Source: a virus. From it: a DNA stretch of 22,462 nucleotides. Where the stretch lies: IMG/VR virus record IMGVR_UViG_3300021368_002513, positions 1 through 22,462 of that record. One strand, given 5' to 3'. The notes beneath the pieces are model-generated. The model had not been told where the DNA came from. It worked only from the letters and a program-made list of their open reading frames with translations, and ran no database searches. This document shows positions 1 through 9,142 of the stretch, piece after piece. The position numbers and the translations under genes are program-made. Position 1 is the first letter of the stretch. The number at the start of each line of letters is the position of its first letter.

Positions 1-1
1 T

Positions 2-3000
2 AGCAACTACACGGATAGAAAGTTAATTGTTAAGACCACTGGAATATCTACAGTCACATCATCTGTTAAGTTCAATGATCATGGATTTGAACATGGTGAA
101 GTTATCAATTATAGAACTTCCTCTGGTGTAGGAACAATCACAGGATTGAATGAAACTGATCAGTATAAAGTTATTAAGTTAGACAATAACTCATTTAGAT
201 TAGCAAATGCTGGAGTTGGTGGAACTAACACTTATGATTTCGATCGTGGAGATTATGTAAAGTTTGAAACAGTTGGCAGTGGTAATCAAGAGTTCTCATA
301 TCCTCCTGTACAGTTAACTGTAACTGCCGTATATTCGCCTACAACGTTGAGTAGAAGTGGTGACCTTGTTGTCACCCCAATCGTCAGAGGATCTCTTGTA
401 GATGCGTATTTGTATGAAACTGGAACTAACTATGGATCCGAGATCGTAAACTTCGAAAAGAAACCAACCATTTCCATTAAGAATGGAAAACGAGCAGAAT
501 TAAAGGCAATCGTATCAGGCGGTAAAATCTTATCTGTTGATGTCCGTGATTCTGGAACAGAATATTTCTCTCCACCCGATTTGGAAGTTGTTGGTTTAGG
601 AACTGGTGTAGGAGCACGTTTACGTCCTATTGTATCAAATGGTCAGATTACTGAAGTTAAAGTAGTTAATGCAGGAATCGGATATAGTGAGTCACCATCA
701 ATTAAAATTACACCTGCAGGTAGAGGAACTATTTTAGAACCTTCGGTTAGATCACTTAGAGTTAATAACTTTGAGAGATTTGGTGATGAGTTCCTTCTCA
801 CAGAATCTATTGGAAACTTAAAGTATTCCGTCGTTGGATATTCAACTGCTGTTGGATTCAGTCAATTTAATGATACTGGAACAACTCACTCACCAATTAT
901 TGGGTGGGCATTTGATGGAAATCCCATTTATGGTCCTTATGCATTCAGCGATCCTTCTGACAGTAACTCTAGTGTTAGAATGGTTGTAACTGGATACGAA
1001 GCACAAACCTCACAAGTTGCTAATAGACCTTCATCATTCTCCTCAGGTTTCTTTGTTGAAGACTATCAATACACGGGAAGGGGAGATCTTGATCAGCACA
1101 ATGGTAGATTCTGTAAGACACCCGAATATCCAGATGGTGTCTATGCTTACTTTGTTGGCGTTAATACTGGATCACAAGGAAATCTTGAACCTGAGTTCCC
1201 ATATTTTGTAGGTAATACTTATAGATCTACACCCGAACCAGACAACTTCCTAATCACTCAGGATAACTTTGATTTCAATAGTTCCAATATAATTAGAAAT
1301 ACTTTACCATATAAAGTTTCTGATGCAACTGCTGATAATGACTTTATCATTGAATCCAATGAACTTACAAAGCAAGTATCAGTCGTAGAATCTGTTACCA
1401 GAGGAACTATTGATGATTTCCAAGTCGTAGAATCTGGAAGTGGATATAAAGTTGGTGATAGTTTAGTATTTGATAACACAAATACTTCAGGTGGTGGTGC
1501 CGCAGCAATTGTCAGAACCATCACTGGTAAAACAGTTTCGAGTGTTAACACAACTGTTGAAACAGATACTGGTGTAGTTTTTGTTAGAAATAGTGATAAA
1601 GAAGTCGCAGGTTATATCGGCACATCTCATAATTTTGTTAATAATGATAACATTGTAATCTCTGGTCTTTCTTCATCAATTTTTGGACTTACAAAATCAC
1701 ACAAAATTGGTGTTTCTTCAGAGCAAGTAGTTCTTTACAATCAGATTGCAGCTAATGCAACTTCTGGTATTGTAACTGACATTTATGTTTCATCCGTTCC
1801 ATCTTCTGTTTCTGTTGGAAGTAGCATTGGAATCGGAACTGAAAGGTTTAAAGTTCTTGATGTCTTGGGTGAAAGAGGTATTTTAAGAGTTAAGAGAGGT
1901 GTTGCTGGTGCAGCACACACGATTTCAACTCCCGTATTCACTGTTCCTCAGTTCTTTACTGTTCCAGTAAAAACAAAATTCTTTGATTCTAAAGTAAATG
2001 ATGTAAGATTCTTCAATCCAACAGAAGCAGTTGGTGTTGGAACAATCGTTGGTATTTCTTCACTGAATACAATTACTGTTGGCGAACTCTCTGATACAGT
2101 ATCTGTTCCTGCGAAGAACATATATCTTCCCGGACATAACTTTAAAACAAATCAAAAAGTTCTTTTTACAAAACCATCGGCAGCAAATGCAATCTCTGTT
2201 GGTTTAGGAACTACAGCATGGGTTGGTGGTTCAGCTTTGAGTTTACCTGCTTCTGGAGATACACAAGAAGTCTTCATTGTTGCTAAATCAAAAGACTATA
2301 TTGGCATTGCACTGACCGCAAATACTGATCCAATCTTCTTTGTTAATAATGGAAGTGATAATTTTGAATATAAATTAGAATCCAGATTTGCTCAGATCAC
2401 TGGTAAGGCACAGAAGATTATATCACATGTCGCAGTTTCTACTGCACATGGTCTTTCGAATGGAGATAAAGTCACTTTTAGTTTAGATTCTAACAAGTCA
2501 ATTGGTGTTGGTAACTCTACACAGGTTGTTGTTAGATATAACTCTGAAAAAGATAAGGTCTTAATCAATCCAATCGGATTTAATTCAACTTCAGTCAGCA
2601 CTGATGCAAATACAATTTCTCTTGCAGATCACGGTTTAGTTACTGGCGATAAAGTATTCTATGAATCAAATGAGGTAATTGCTGGACTCTCTACCGGATC
2701 GTTCTTTGTATATCGTGTTGATGATGATACTATTCAACTGACTGAGACATTAATCGATGCAAGACAAAATATTCCAGTTACCGTAAGTCTTGGATCTACT
2801 GGTGGTTCGGATCAAAAACTTTCAAGAATCAATCCTGAACTTAAAATTGTCCGTGATAATGATCTTGTATTTAATGTTTCCGATAGCACTTTAAATGGAT
2901 ATGAGTTCAAATTATACTTTGATGAAAACTTCAATAATGATTTTGTTTCAACTGGAACTACGAGCACCTTTGTTACCGTTGGTATGGGAACAGTTGGTGT

Positions 3001-6000
3001 TGGAACAACATCCGTATTCAGACTGAACTATTCTGAGCATAATCCAGAGTCATTATTCTACACCATAGAAAAGTCCGGATTTATTAGCACATCTGATGTA
3101 GATGTTGTTAATAGATCCAGAGTAACCTATGTTGATAGCACATATGATGGAACATTTGATGTATTTGGCGTTGGAACTACAAGTTTCAATGTATCATTGA
3201 GAGGTGTACCAGAATCACTTTCTTACACAACAACTAATACTTCCACATTAAAATATACTACAAATTCAACTACTGCTGATGGTGGAGTAGAAAAACTTAC
3301 GATCACGTCTCCTGGACTTGGTTATAAGCAAATACCTGGAATTACTAGTGTTACTTCTGCAAATGGCGTTAATGCCAAGATATTAGCAAAATCTAAGACC
3401 ATCAACCAAATTGATGATGTTAGAATTTTAGATCCAGGATTTGAGTATCCTTCAGATAAGACTCTCAGACCTGAAGCACAAATATCACCTACAATTACTA
3501 CAATTGACTCCGATGTAATCAAGTCTATTGAAGTTCTTAGTGGTGGTAGAAATTACAGCACAAAACCTGATGTTGTAGTTGTTAATCCAGAAACTGGATT
3601 ATTGACAGATCAAGGTGTGCTTGAAGTGGAACTCATAGGAACTTCAATTGATTCCGTAAAAGTTGAAGCATCTCCAAAAGGACTATCTGCAATTGAGCAA
3701 AATATCAGAACAATAAACAATAGTAATGGAATTGCTATTAGTTCTATCGTTGGTATGTCAACTATCAATACTACCGGTATTGTAACTTGCACATTGGTAA
3801 CTCCAATATCAGGATTCACAACTTCCGTATTTGAAGTTGGAGAAAAAATATTTGTTGAAGGTATTGAAAGAATTGATAATTTAGGAACTGGATATAACTC
3901 TCCAGATAATGGATTTGAATTCTACACTGTCAGTAGTTATGCTAATTCAAACCCAGCTGTAGTTGAATTTAATCTCACCGGAATATCAACTAATCCTGGT
4001 GTTGCAAAGACCTCACAAAATTCTTATGCATCCATAGTCAAATTTGCCGACTATCCACAATTTAAGACAATTCAAGGATCTTCTGAATTCAAAATTGGAG
4101 AAAGACTTGCAGTTCTTGTCAATAACAACTACATCTTAACTGATCTTGTAGTCACTGTTAGCGATGATGAGTTTATTAAGGTTCAAGGTCTGTATGATAT
4201 TTTTGTTGGCGATAAGATTAAGGGCGAAATTAGTGGAACCATAGCAACACTCAATACAATAACTGCAAATACTGGAAGATTTGATATTGACTTCTCTCTG
4301 AAGACTAATAGAGGATGGAGTGATTCTGTTGGAAAATTAGATGTTGACCACCAGGTTCTTCCTGATAATGATTATTATCAAAATCTCTCTTACACTATTC
4401 AAAGTCCAGTAACATTTGATAATCTGGTTGACCCTGTAAACAGATTACTTCATACCAGTGGTCTTAAGAACTTTGCTGACACTGGAATAACTTCAACTGC
4501 TAAGTCTGGTATCTCTACAGCATCTGTGATGATATTGGCGAGAGATCTTATCACTGATAAGAGAGTTGATACAATTAACAATTTTGATCTTGCTGTTGAT
4601 ACAGATACTGCTGCCAATAACACTAAATCTAAGTTTATAAGATTTAAGAATAAGAAACTTGCTAGTTATATTGAGTGTAGAACTAATAGAGTTCTTCAGA
4701 TTGACGACATTAGTAATGAGTTCTCAAATAATAATGCGACTCTTAACGGTACTGTTTCGGTTCCTGTAAGTGAAGATTTTGCCAGATTCTTTGTTCAGTC
4801 TAGAAATCCAGCAAACAATGAAATTCAGGTAAATGAGGTAATCGTATTCAAAGATTCCACAGATACATTTACATTTGAGAAATTTAATCTTAATACTTCA
4901 GCGGCAAAAATTGTAGATATCTCTGCATCTACAGATACCAATAACAATACATCATTGGTCTTCACACCAACTGATATATTTAATGATGATTTAGATATCA
5001 AGGTTTATAAAAATTCCTTCAATACTGATTTGGTTGGAATTAATACAAATACAATTGGTTTTGTTAATCTTGTTGGTGCAAATGCAGTAGTTTCTTCTGG
5101 AACAACTGTAAGCATTGTTTCTAGTTCTTCTAATAAAACCGATGCATTCTATGCTGCATTAGAAGTTACAGATACGGTAACCGATGAAAAGAACTATGTT
5201 GATGTTTATGTAACTCATGATGGAACGGATTCATACTTTACAGATGCATATGTTGATAGTGCAGTCCATCCCAACTTCTCATCAAACTTCATTGGAACAA
5301 TCACTTCTAATTTGAATTCTGGTGTACTTTCCCTGAATTTTGAAAATGATACCAACAATTCAGTTCTGGTAAGATCTAGAACAGTTGGATTCGGAACAAC
5401 TGCTGCTGGTATTGGAACTCATAGATTTAAGGATGCTGATCAAGTTGCTGGATCAGAAAGATCACTTCTTTTAGAGGCAGATTTTAGTAATGTAAGTTCT
5501 GCTTCTACTATTGTTGGATTCTCTTCTGAAACTGTCAGCACAATCAATAGTTTTGTTAGAGTGTCTGCTGGTGATACCAGTTCTCTTCATAGAGTAGTTG
5601 TCACTCATGATGATACATCTACACACATTACACAATTCCCATATCTATCGATTGGAAGCACCTCCGGAATAGGAACCTTTACATCTGAATATCATAATTC
5701 TAACTTGAATTTGGTATTCAATCCCGATTCAAACTTCTCAGGAAATATTCAAGTACAAGCATACAGTGAAGTTCTTTACAAAGATATTGATCTCTTCAAT
5801 GTTCCTCCTAATTTACAATATGGAACGGTTAAGGAGTCTGTAGAAGTTGCACAATACAATGCAATTAATGGTAACAGATCAAATAAAACTGCATTTGATT
5901 TGAAGCACGATGGAGTTCCCATTTTTGCAAAAACATTTGCACCAACCAATACTACAGCACTAAATGCAGCGACTGGAGTGTTCACTATCACTGATCACTT

Positions 6001-9000
6001 CTTCAAGACTGGTGAAAAGTTAAAGTATACTCCTGAAAGTACTTTTGTTGGTGTTGCAGCTACTGCAATGACAACTGCCCATAATACAAATCTACCAACA
6101 GACGTATTTGCAATTCGTTTGACGAAGGATACCTTCAAGTTGGCAACTTCAGCATCAAATGCTAACGCAGGAACTGCTGTGACGTTTGCATCACTTGGAG
6201 CAGGTAACGCCCATAAGTTGGAAATGGATAAGAAACTCGAAAAGAGTGTTGTCGTTCTTGATGGTTTAATTCAATCTCCTTTAGCATTTACACCTCTTAC
6301 TCTCACAGTTTCTAATAATGTTGGTGGACAAATATCTTCTACAGCATCAGTATTCAGTGTTTCTGGTATTTCTTCTATTCAACCCACAGACGTTCTGAAG
6401 ATTGGAGATGAATTCTTACATGTAACTAATGTTGGTTTGGGGACGACTTCTGTAGGACCTATTTCTGGATCGGGTTCAATTAATCTGATTCAAACAAAGA
6501 GAGCATTTGTTGGAACTTCTGCAACATCTTATGCTGACGGAACTACAATTAGAAAGTTTGCTGGTTCATTTAACATTGTTGGAAGTAAAATTCACTTCAC
6601 AGACGCACCTAGAGGTACAAATAATACAACTAAGAATATTTCAAATAGAGATTTCCCAAGATCCGATTTTAGTGGAAGAGTTTATCTCCGCAACGATTAT
6701 TCTGATAACAGAATATTTGATGATATTTCAGATCAATTTACTGGAATCGGAACAAACTTTAATGTAAGTGTTGCTGGTGTTAACACCACTGGAATTGATA
6801 CTGGAAGTTCAATTGTTCTTATTAATGGTATTTTCCAAAAACCAACCACTGCTAATAATGCTGACAATAATTATGAATTTGCAGAAAGTGGTGGTGCAAC
6901 AGATATTGTCTTTACTGGAATTACATCCACTGACGGAACTAAGATTGTTAGCACAACAGATGCAAACTTAAATCAACTCCCAAGAGGTGGTATGACAGTT
7001 TCCTTCGGTTCTACCGGAGGTTTAGGTATTGCACCTTTGGTTGGTGCTGCAATTACAGCAACACTTAATGGTTCTGGTGCAATTACAGGCATAACCACTG
7101 CAATTCCTACGGGATCCTTTGGTTCTGGTTATAGAGGTTCTGTTTCAATCGGAATTACTGATTCTGCTCATACCGGAACTGCCGCTAATGTCACTGCCAC
7201 TGTCGGTGCCGGTGGAACATTATCCTTTAATGTTGTTGCTGGTGGATCTGGTTATGTAAATCCAATATTTGAAATACCCGAACCATCTTATACAAATCTT
7301 GAGGTTGTTGGTGTTTCTAGACTTGGTATTGGTGCAACTACAGATACTGGTAATGGACTTCTCGTCAGTGTTGATGTTGGTGCAAGTTCCACAACTGGAA
7401 TTGGTTCCACATTATTTACAGTAACCTCATTCAAGATTGATAGACCTGGATTTGGTTTTAAAGTTGGTGATGTTATTAAACCCGTTGGTCTTGTAACTGA
7501 TAGAAGTGTTCCAAATCTGGTTGATGATTTTGAATTAACAATCACTGATGTATTTACTGATAAGTTTGCTTCTTGGGATTTTGGTGAGTTTGATTACATC
7601 GATCCAATCACCAACCTTCAAAATGGCACTAGAACTAGATTCCCATTGAGATTAAATGGAAATCTGCTGAGTTTTGAAATTGATAGAAACAATGCAGATT
7701 CATCTTTAATTGATATGCAATCATTACTCCTTATCTTTATCAATGGAGTAATTCAAGTTCCTGGTGAGGCATATACATTTGATGGTGGCGCAACATTTGC
7801 CTTTACCACTGCACCAGATCCTGAAGATGAGGTTTCCATCTTCTTCTATAAAGGAACAACTGGAACAGATAGTGTGGTTGTTGATGTAACACCATCTGTA
7901 AAATCTGGAGATGATGTTCGATTGATGAATAATAGCAGAGTATCCTCAACTCTGGCACAGGAGAAGAGAGTAATTGCTGGTATTACTACTTCTGACACTT
8001 TTGAAACTGATATCTACACTCTTCAGGGAATTGATGATATAAACTTCAGACCTTTAAATTGGACTAAGCAGAAGATTGATAAAAAAATTGCTGGTGAGAT
8101 TGTATCTAAATCTAGAGATTCTATTGAATCTCTTGTTTTCCCAACTGCCAGAATTATTGCTGATGTTTCAACGACTGATAATGAAATATTTGTTGATGAT
8201 GCATCATTCTTCAATTATGAGGAAGATAACTCTAGTGTTGTAATCAACAGTGTTGGTGCTCTTATTATAGATAGAACAGAACCTACAAGCGCAACGTTTA
8301 CTGCTGTAGTTTCTGCTGCTGGAACGGTTTCTTCCGTTACTGTTAATTCTGGTGGAACCGGGTATGTTGGATCAACAACTTCCCTTTCTATCAGTCAACC
8401 CACTGCTTATACTGGGGTTGGATTGACTGTTGGTGTAGGAACCACTGCAAGAGCATTAGCCACTGCAACCATTTCTAATGGGTCAATCACATCCGTGACA
8501 GTTACACAACCTGGATTTGGTTATACAACAACTAACGTTCCTCTTGTTATTGCACCTTTCCCCGAACCAATTGAAGAGTCCTTAACAAATATAAACGGTG
8601 TTCAAGGATTCTCTGGAATTGTCACTGGTATTACAACCACAACAATTGGTGTAAGCACGCTTGGAATGAGAATTGGACTTGAAAAAGCAAGTGGAAACTT
8701 TAACGATCTTGTTGTTGGTCATCCAATTTACGTTTATGATACAACTATCGGCACAGGTGTTACTTCACTCAACTTAAGTGGAAATGACAATGATGCTGTT
8801 GGAATCGGGTCTACATTTATTGATAATGTCTATATGATTAAGTCCATCACAAGAAATGGGCATAAAGCAGAAATCGTTGCAAACATTCACTCCGCGACAA
8901 CTAATATTGGAATCGGAACAACCGGAAATAATATTGGTAAGTTCTCTTGGGGTAGATTGTTTAATTCCGGAGGATTGACCAGAAATAACCCAATTTCGAT

Positions 9001-9106
9001 TGGAGTTACCGGAAATCATATTTCTGGACTGAGCACATTCCCAACAATTCAAAGAAGGGGATTTGGAATTAGAAACACTGGTGCGCTCAGAAAACAATTA
9101 GAATAA
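2..9106 (+). CDS. Giant modular virion structural protein in the gene 7 slot (5' partial)
   Basis: The frame is open from base 2 to the TAA at 9104-9106 (3,034 codons plus stop), so the real start lies before the window; the TTG at 146 is internal. I recognise it as the huge virion protein that T4-like cyanophages carry between gp6 and gp8. A baseplate or fibre role is inferred from position and composition, with no visible homology to T4 gp7. Modules in order: an HG-turn repeat (78-116); glycine-rich GY modules (about 395-725 and 1381-1545); a YHYH-type domain (881-1250); more HG-turn repeats (1624-2664); GY modules (3280-3665); a GE/GD module leading into a conserved GWSD...DPVNRLLHTSGLKNFADT segment (about 4084-4490); three tandem beta domains (4781-5785); three 'NG-x-x-Q-x-P' modules (about 6256, 6817, 7738); and GY modules (7037-7500, 8297-8590). 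I count only three cysteines, one of them in the YHYH domain. Gly-Ile/Val-Gly-Thr turns are very frequent. Confidence 0.85.
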   Translation, partial: SNYTDRKLIVKTTGISTVTSSVKFNDHGFEHGEVINYRTSSGVGTITGLNETDQYKVIKLDNNSFRLANAGVGGTNTYDFDRGDYVKFETVGSGNQEFSYPPVQLTVTAVYSPTTLSRSGDLVVTPIVRGSLVDAYLYETGTNYGSEIVNFEKKPTISIKNGKRAELKAIVSGGKILSVDVRDSGTEYFSPPDLEVVGLGTGVGARLRPIVSNGQITEVKVVNAGIGYSESPSIKITPAGRGTILEPSVRSLRVNNFERFGDEFLLTESIGNLKYSVVGYSTAVGFSQFNDTGTTHSPIIGWAFDGNPIYGPYAFSDPSDSNSSVRMVVTGYEAQTSQVANRPSSFSSGFFVEDYQYTGRGDLDQHNGRFCKTPEYPDGVYAYFVGVNTGSQGNLEPEFPYFVGNTYRSTPEPDNFLITQDNFDFNSSNIIRNTLPYKVSDATADNDFIIESNELTKQVSVVESVTRGTIDDFQVVESGSGYKVGDSLVFDNTNTSGGGAAAIVRTITGKTVSSVNTTVETDTGVVFVRNSDKEVAGYIGTSHNFVNNDNIVISGLSSSIFGLTKSHKIGVSSEQVVLYNQIAANATSGIVTDIYVSSVPSSVSVGSSIGIGTERFKVLDVLGERGILRVKRGVAGAAHTISTPVFTVPQFFTVPVKTKFFDSKVNDVRFFNPTEAVGVGTIVGISSLNTITVGELSDTVSVPAKNIYLPGHNFKTNQKVLFTKPSAANAISVGLGTTAWVGGSALSLPASGDTQEVFIVAKSKDYIGIALTANTDPIFFVNNGSDNFEYKLESRFAQITGKAQKIISHVAVSTAHGLSNGDKVTFSLDSNKSIGVGNSTQVVVRYNSEKDKVLINPIGFNSTSVSTDANTISLADHGLVTGDKVFYESNEVIAGLSTGSFFVYRVDDDTIQLTETLIDARQNIPVTVSLGSTGGSDQKLSRINPELKIVRDNDLVFNVSDSTLNGYEFKLYFDENFNNDFVSTGTTSTFVTVGMGTVGVGTTSVFRLNYSEHNPESLFYTIEKSGFISTSDVDVVNRSRVTYVDSTYDGTFDVFGVGTTSFNVSLRGVPESLSYTTTNTSTLKYTTNSTTADGGVEKLTITSPGLGYKQIPGITSVTSANGVNAKILAKSKTINQIDDVRILDPGFEYPSDKTLRPEAQISPTITTIDSDVIKSIEVLSGGRNYSTKPDVVVVNPETGLLTDQGVLEVELIGTSIDSVKVEASPKGLSAIEQNIRTINNSNGIAISSIVGMSTINTTGIVTCTLVTPISGFTTSVFEVGEKIFVEGIERIDNLGTGYNSPDNGFEFYTVSSYANSNPAVVEFNLTGISTNPGVAKTSQNSYASIVKFADYPQFKTIQGSSEFKIGERLAVLVNNNYILTDLVVTVSDDEFIKVQGLYDIFVGDKIKGEISGTIATLNTITANTGRFDIDFSLKTNRGWSDSVGKLDVDHQVLPDNDYYQNLSYTIQSPVTFDNLVDPVNRLLHTSGLKNFADTGITSTAKSGISTASVMILARDLITDKRVDTINNFDLAVDTDTAANNTKSKFIRFKNKKLASYIECRTNRVLQIDDISNEFSNNNATLNGTVSVPVSEDFARFFVQSRNPANNEIQVNEVIVFKDSTDTFTFEKFNLNTSAAKIVDISASTDTNNNTSLVFTPTDIFNDDLDIKVYKNSFNTDLVGINTNTIGFVNLVGANAVVSSGTTVSIVSSSSNKTDAFYAALEVTDTVTDEKNYVDVYVTHDGTDSYFTDAYVDSAVHPNFSSNFIGTITSNLNSGVLSLNFENDTNNSVLVRSRTVGFGTTAAGIGTHRFKDADQVAGSERSLLLEADFSNVSSASTIVGFSSETVSTINSFVRVSAGDTSSLHRVVVTHDDTSTHITQFPYLSIGSTSGIGTFTSEYHNSNLNLVFNPDSNFSGNIQVQAYSEVLYKDIDLFNVPPNLQYGTVKESVEVAQYNAINGNRSNKTAFDLKHDGVPIFAKTFAPTNTTALNAATGVFTITDHFFKTGEKLKYTPESTFVGVAATAMTTAHNTNLPTDVFAIRLTKDTFKLATSASNANAGTAVTFASLGAGNAHKLEMDKKLEKSVVVLDGLIQSPLAFTPLTLTVSNNVGGQISSTASVFSVSGISSIQPTDVLKIGDEFLHVTNVGLGTTSVGPISGSGSINLIQTKRAFVGTSATSYADGTTIRKFAGSFNIVGSKIHFTDAPRGTNNTTKNISNRDFPRSDFSGRVYLRNDYSDNRIFDDISDQFTGIGTNFNVSVAGVNTTGIDTGSSIVLINGIFQKPTTANNADNNYEFAESGGATDIVFTGITSTDGTKIVSTTDANLNQLPRGGMTVSFGSTGGLGIAPLVGAAITATLNGSGAITGITTAIPTGSFGSGYRGSVSIGITDSAHTGTAANVTATVGAGGTLSFNVVAGGSGYVNPIFEIPEPSYTNLEVVGVSRLGIGATTDTGNGLLVSVDVGASSTTGIGSTLFTVTSFKIDRPGFGFKVGDVIKPVGLVTDRSVPNLVDDFELTITDVFTDKFASWDFGEFDYIDPITNLQNGTRTRFPLRLNGNLLSFEIDRNNADSSLIDMQSLLLIFINGVIQVPGEAYTFDGGATFAFTTAPDPEDEVSIFFYKGTTGTDSVVVDVTPSVKSGDDVRLMNNSRVSSTLAQEKRVIAGITTSDTFETDIYTLQGIDDINFRPLNWTKQKIDKKIAGEIVSKSRDSIESLVFPTARIIADVSTTDNEIFVDDASFFNYEEDNSSVVINSVGALIIDRTEPTSATFTAVVSAAGTVSSVTVNSGGTGYVGSTTSLSISQPTAYTGVGLTVGVGTTARALATATISNGSITSVTVTQPGFGYTTTNVPLVIAPFPEPIEESLTNINGVQGFSGIVTGITTTTIGVSTLGMRIGLEKASGNFNDLVVGHPIYVYDTTIGTGVTSLNLSGNDNDAVGIGSTFIDNVYMIKSITRNGHKAEIVANIHSATTNIGIGTTGNNIGKFSWGRLFNSGGLTRNNPISIGVTGNHISGLSTFPTIQRRGFGIRNTGALRKQLE
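395..725 (+). repeat. GY beta module, first copies in the giant protein
   Basis: Two adjoining units follow the pattern 'GGxI-x-x-V-x-V-x-x-x-G-x-x-Y-x-x-x-P-x-x-x-V/I'. Examples are G-G-K-I-L-S-V-D-V-R-D-S-G-T-E-Y and N-G-Q-I-T-E-V-K-V-V-N-A-G-I-G-Y. Related units lie in the same protein near 1381-1545, 3280-3665, 7037-7500 and 8297-8590, and also in gp8, the DUF4815 protein and gp14. The alternating hydrophobic pattern suggests short beta strands separated by glycine turns. Confidence 0.7.
881..1250 (+). other. YHYH-type domain inside the giant virion protein
   Basis: The translation has the signature of the YHYH family (Pfam YHYH): an H-S-P-I-I-G-W-A-F-D-G-N-P-I-Y-G-P-Y stretch from about 887, then D-Q-H-N-G-R-F-C-x-T-P-E-Y-P near 1093-1134, V-Y-A-Y-F just after, and P-E-F-P-Y-F-V-G near 1192-1215. 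The eponymous Y-H-Y-H tetrapeptide expected upstream is not obvious; only T-T-H-S-P precedes the core. The family's function is poorly known. The clustered His, Asp and Asn residues make metal or ligand binding plausible, but that is inference. It is a single copy, unlike the repeated modules around it. Confidence 0.75.
4781..5785 (+). repeat. Three tandem copies of a roughly 120-residue beta domain
   Basis: Three consecutive segments (cores about 4781-5030, 5141-5390 and 5546-5785) share an order of elements. Each starts with a strand such as F-F-V-Q-S-R, Y-A-A-L-E-V or F-V-R-V-S-A. A strand with V-x-V-T-H-D (copies 2 and 3) or V-I-V-F-K-D (copy 1) follows. Each ends with a strand pair: T-S-L-V-F-T-P then D-I-K-V-Y-K; L-S-L-N-F-E-N then V-L-V-R-S-R; L-N-L-V-F-N-P then I-Q-V-Q-A-Y. 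The copies are well diverged, so the duplication is old. No name is offered for the fold. Confidence 0.6.
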
Positions 9107-9116
9107 TTCTAACCAC

Positions 9117-9124
9117 TATAAATA
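9117..9124 (+). promoter_or_regulatory. T4-type late promoter box (TATAAATA) upstream of gp8
   Basis: An exact TATAAATA lies in the 36-nt gap between the giant gene and gp8. In T4 this -10 element is read by RNA polymerase carrying the late sigma gp55 with gp33 and the sliding clamp. By T4 geometry transcription would start near 9130, leaving a leader of about 13 nt before the gp8 ATG. No clear Shine-Dalgarno sequence is visible in that leader. Confidence 0.75.
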
Positions 9125-9142
9125 TAGAAAAAAGCTAGTAAT

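Larger units (their letters stand above)
78..6030 (+). repeat. Dispersed HG-turn modules (six copies) in the giant protein
   Basis: Six copies of a short motif like H-G-L-x-x-G-D-K-V-x-Y occur at 78-116, 1624-1662, 2132-2170, 2444-2482, 2626-2664 and 5991-6030. The best are A-H-G-L-S-N-G-D-K-V-T-F and D-H-G-L-V-T-G-D-K-V-F-Y. Several are followed 20-35 residues later by a second strand pair such as F-F-V-Y-R-V-D-D-D-T-I-Q-L or Y-K-V-I-K-L-D-N-N-S-F-R-L. This looks like a small beta domain reused along a fibre-like or wedge-peripheral protein. The coordinates span all copies; the sequence between them is mostly other modules. Confidence 0.65.

Noticed and set aside
146-148. TTG as start of the giant gene
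   Set aside because: The same frame is open without a stop back to base 2, and the upstream residues contain an HG-turn module like others in the protein, so the start is outside the window.
2369-2376. TATAAATT as a late promoter
   Set aside because: One mismatch to TATAAATA and deep inside the giant coding frame with no gene start nearby.
6507-6971. Two + strand frames of 86 and 67 codons inside the giant gene
   Set aside because: They lie entirely within a recognisable coding frame, are leucine-rich in the way of frame-shifted translations, and have no ribosome binding site.
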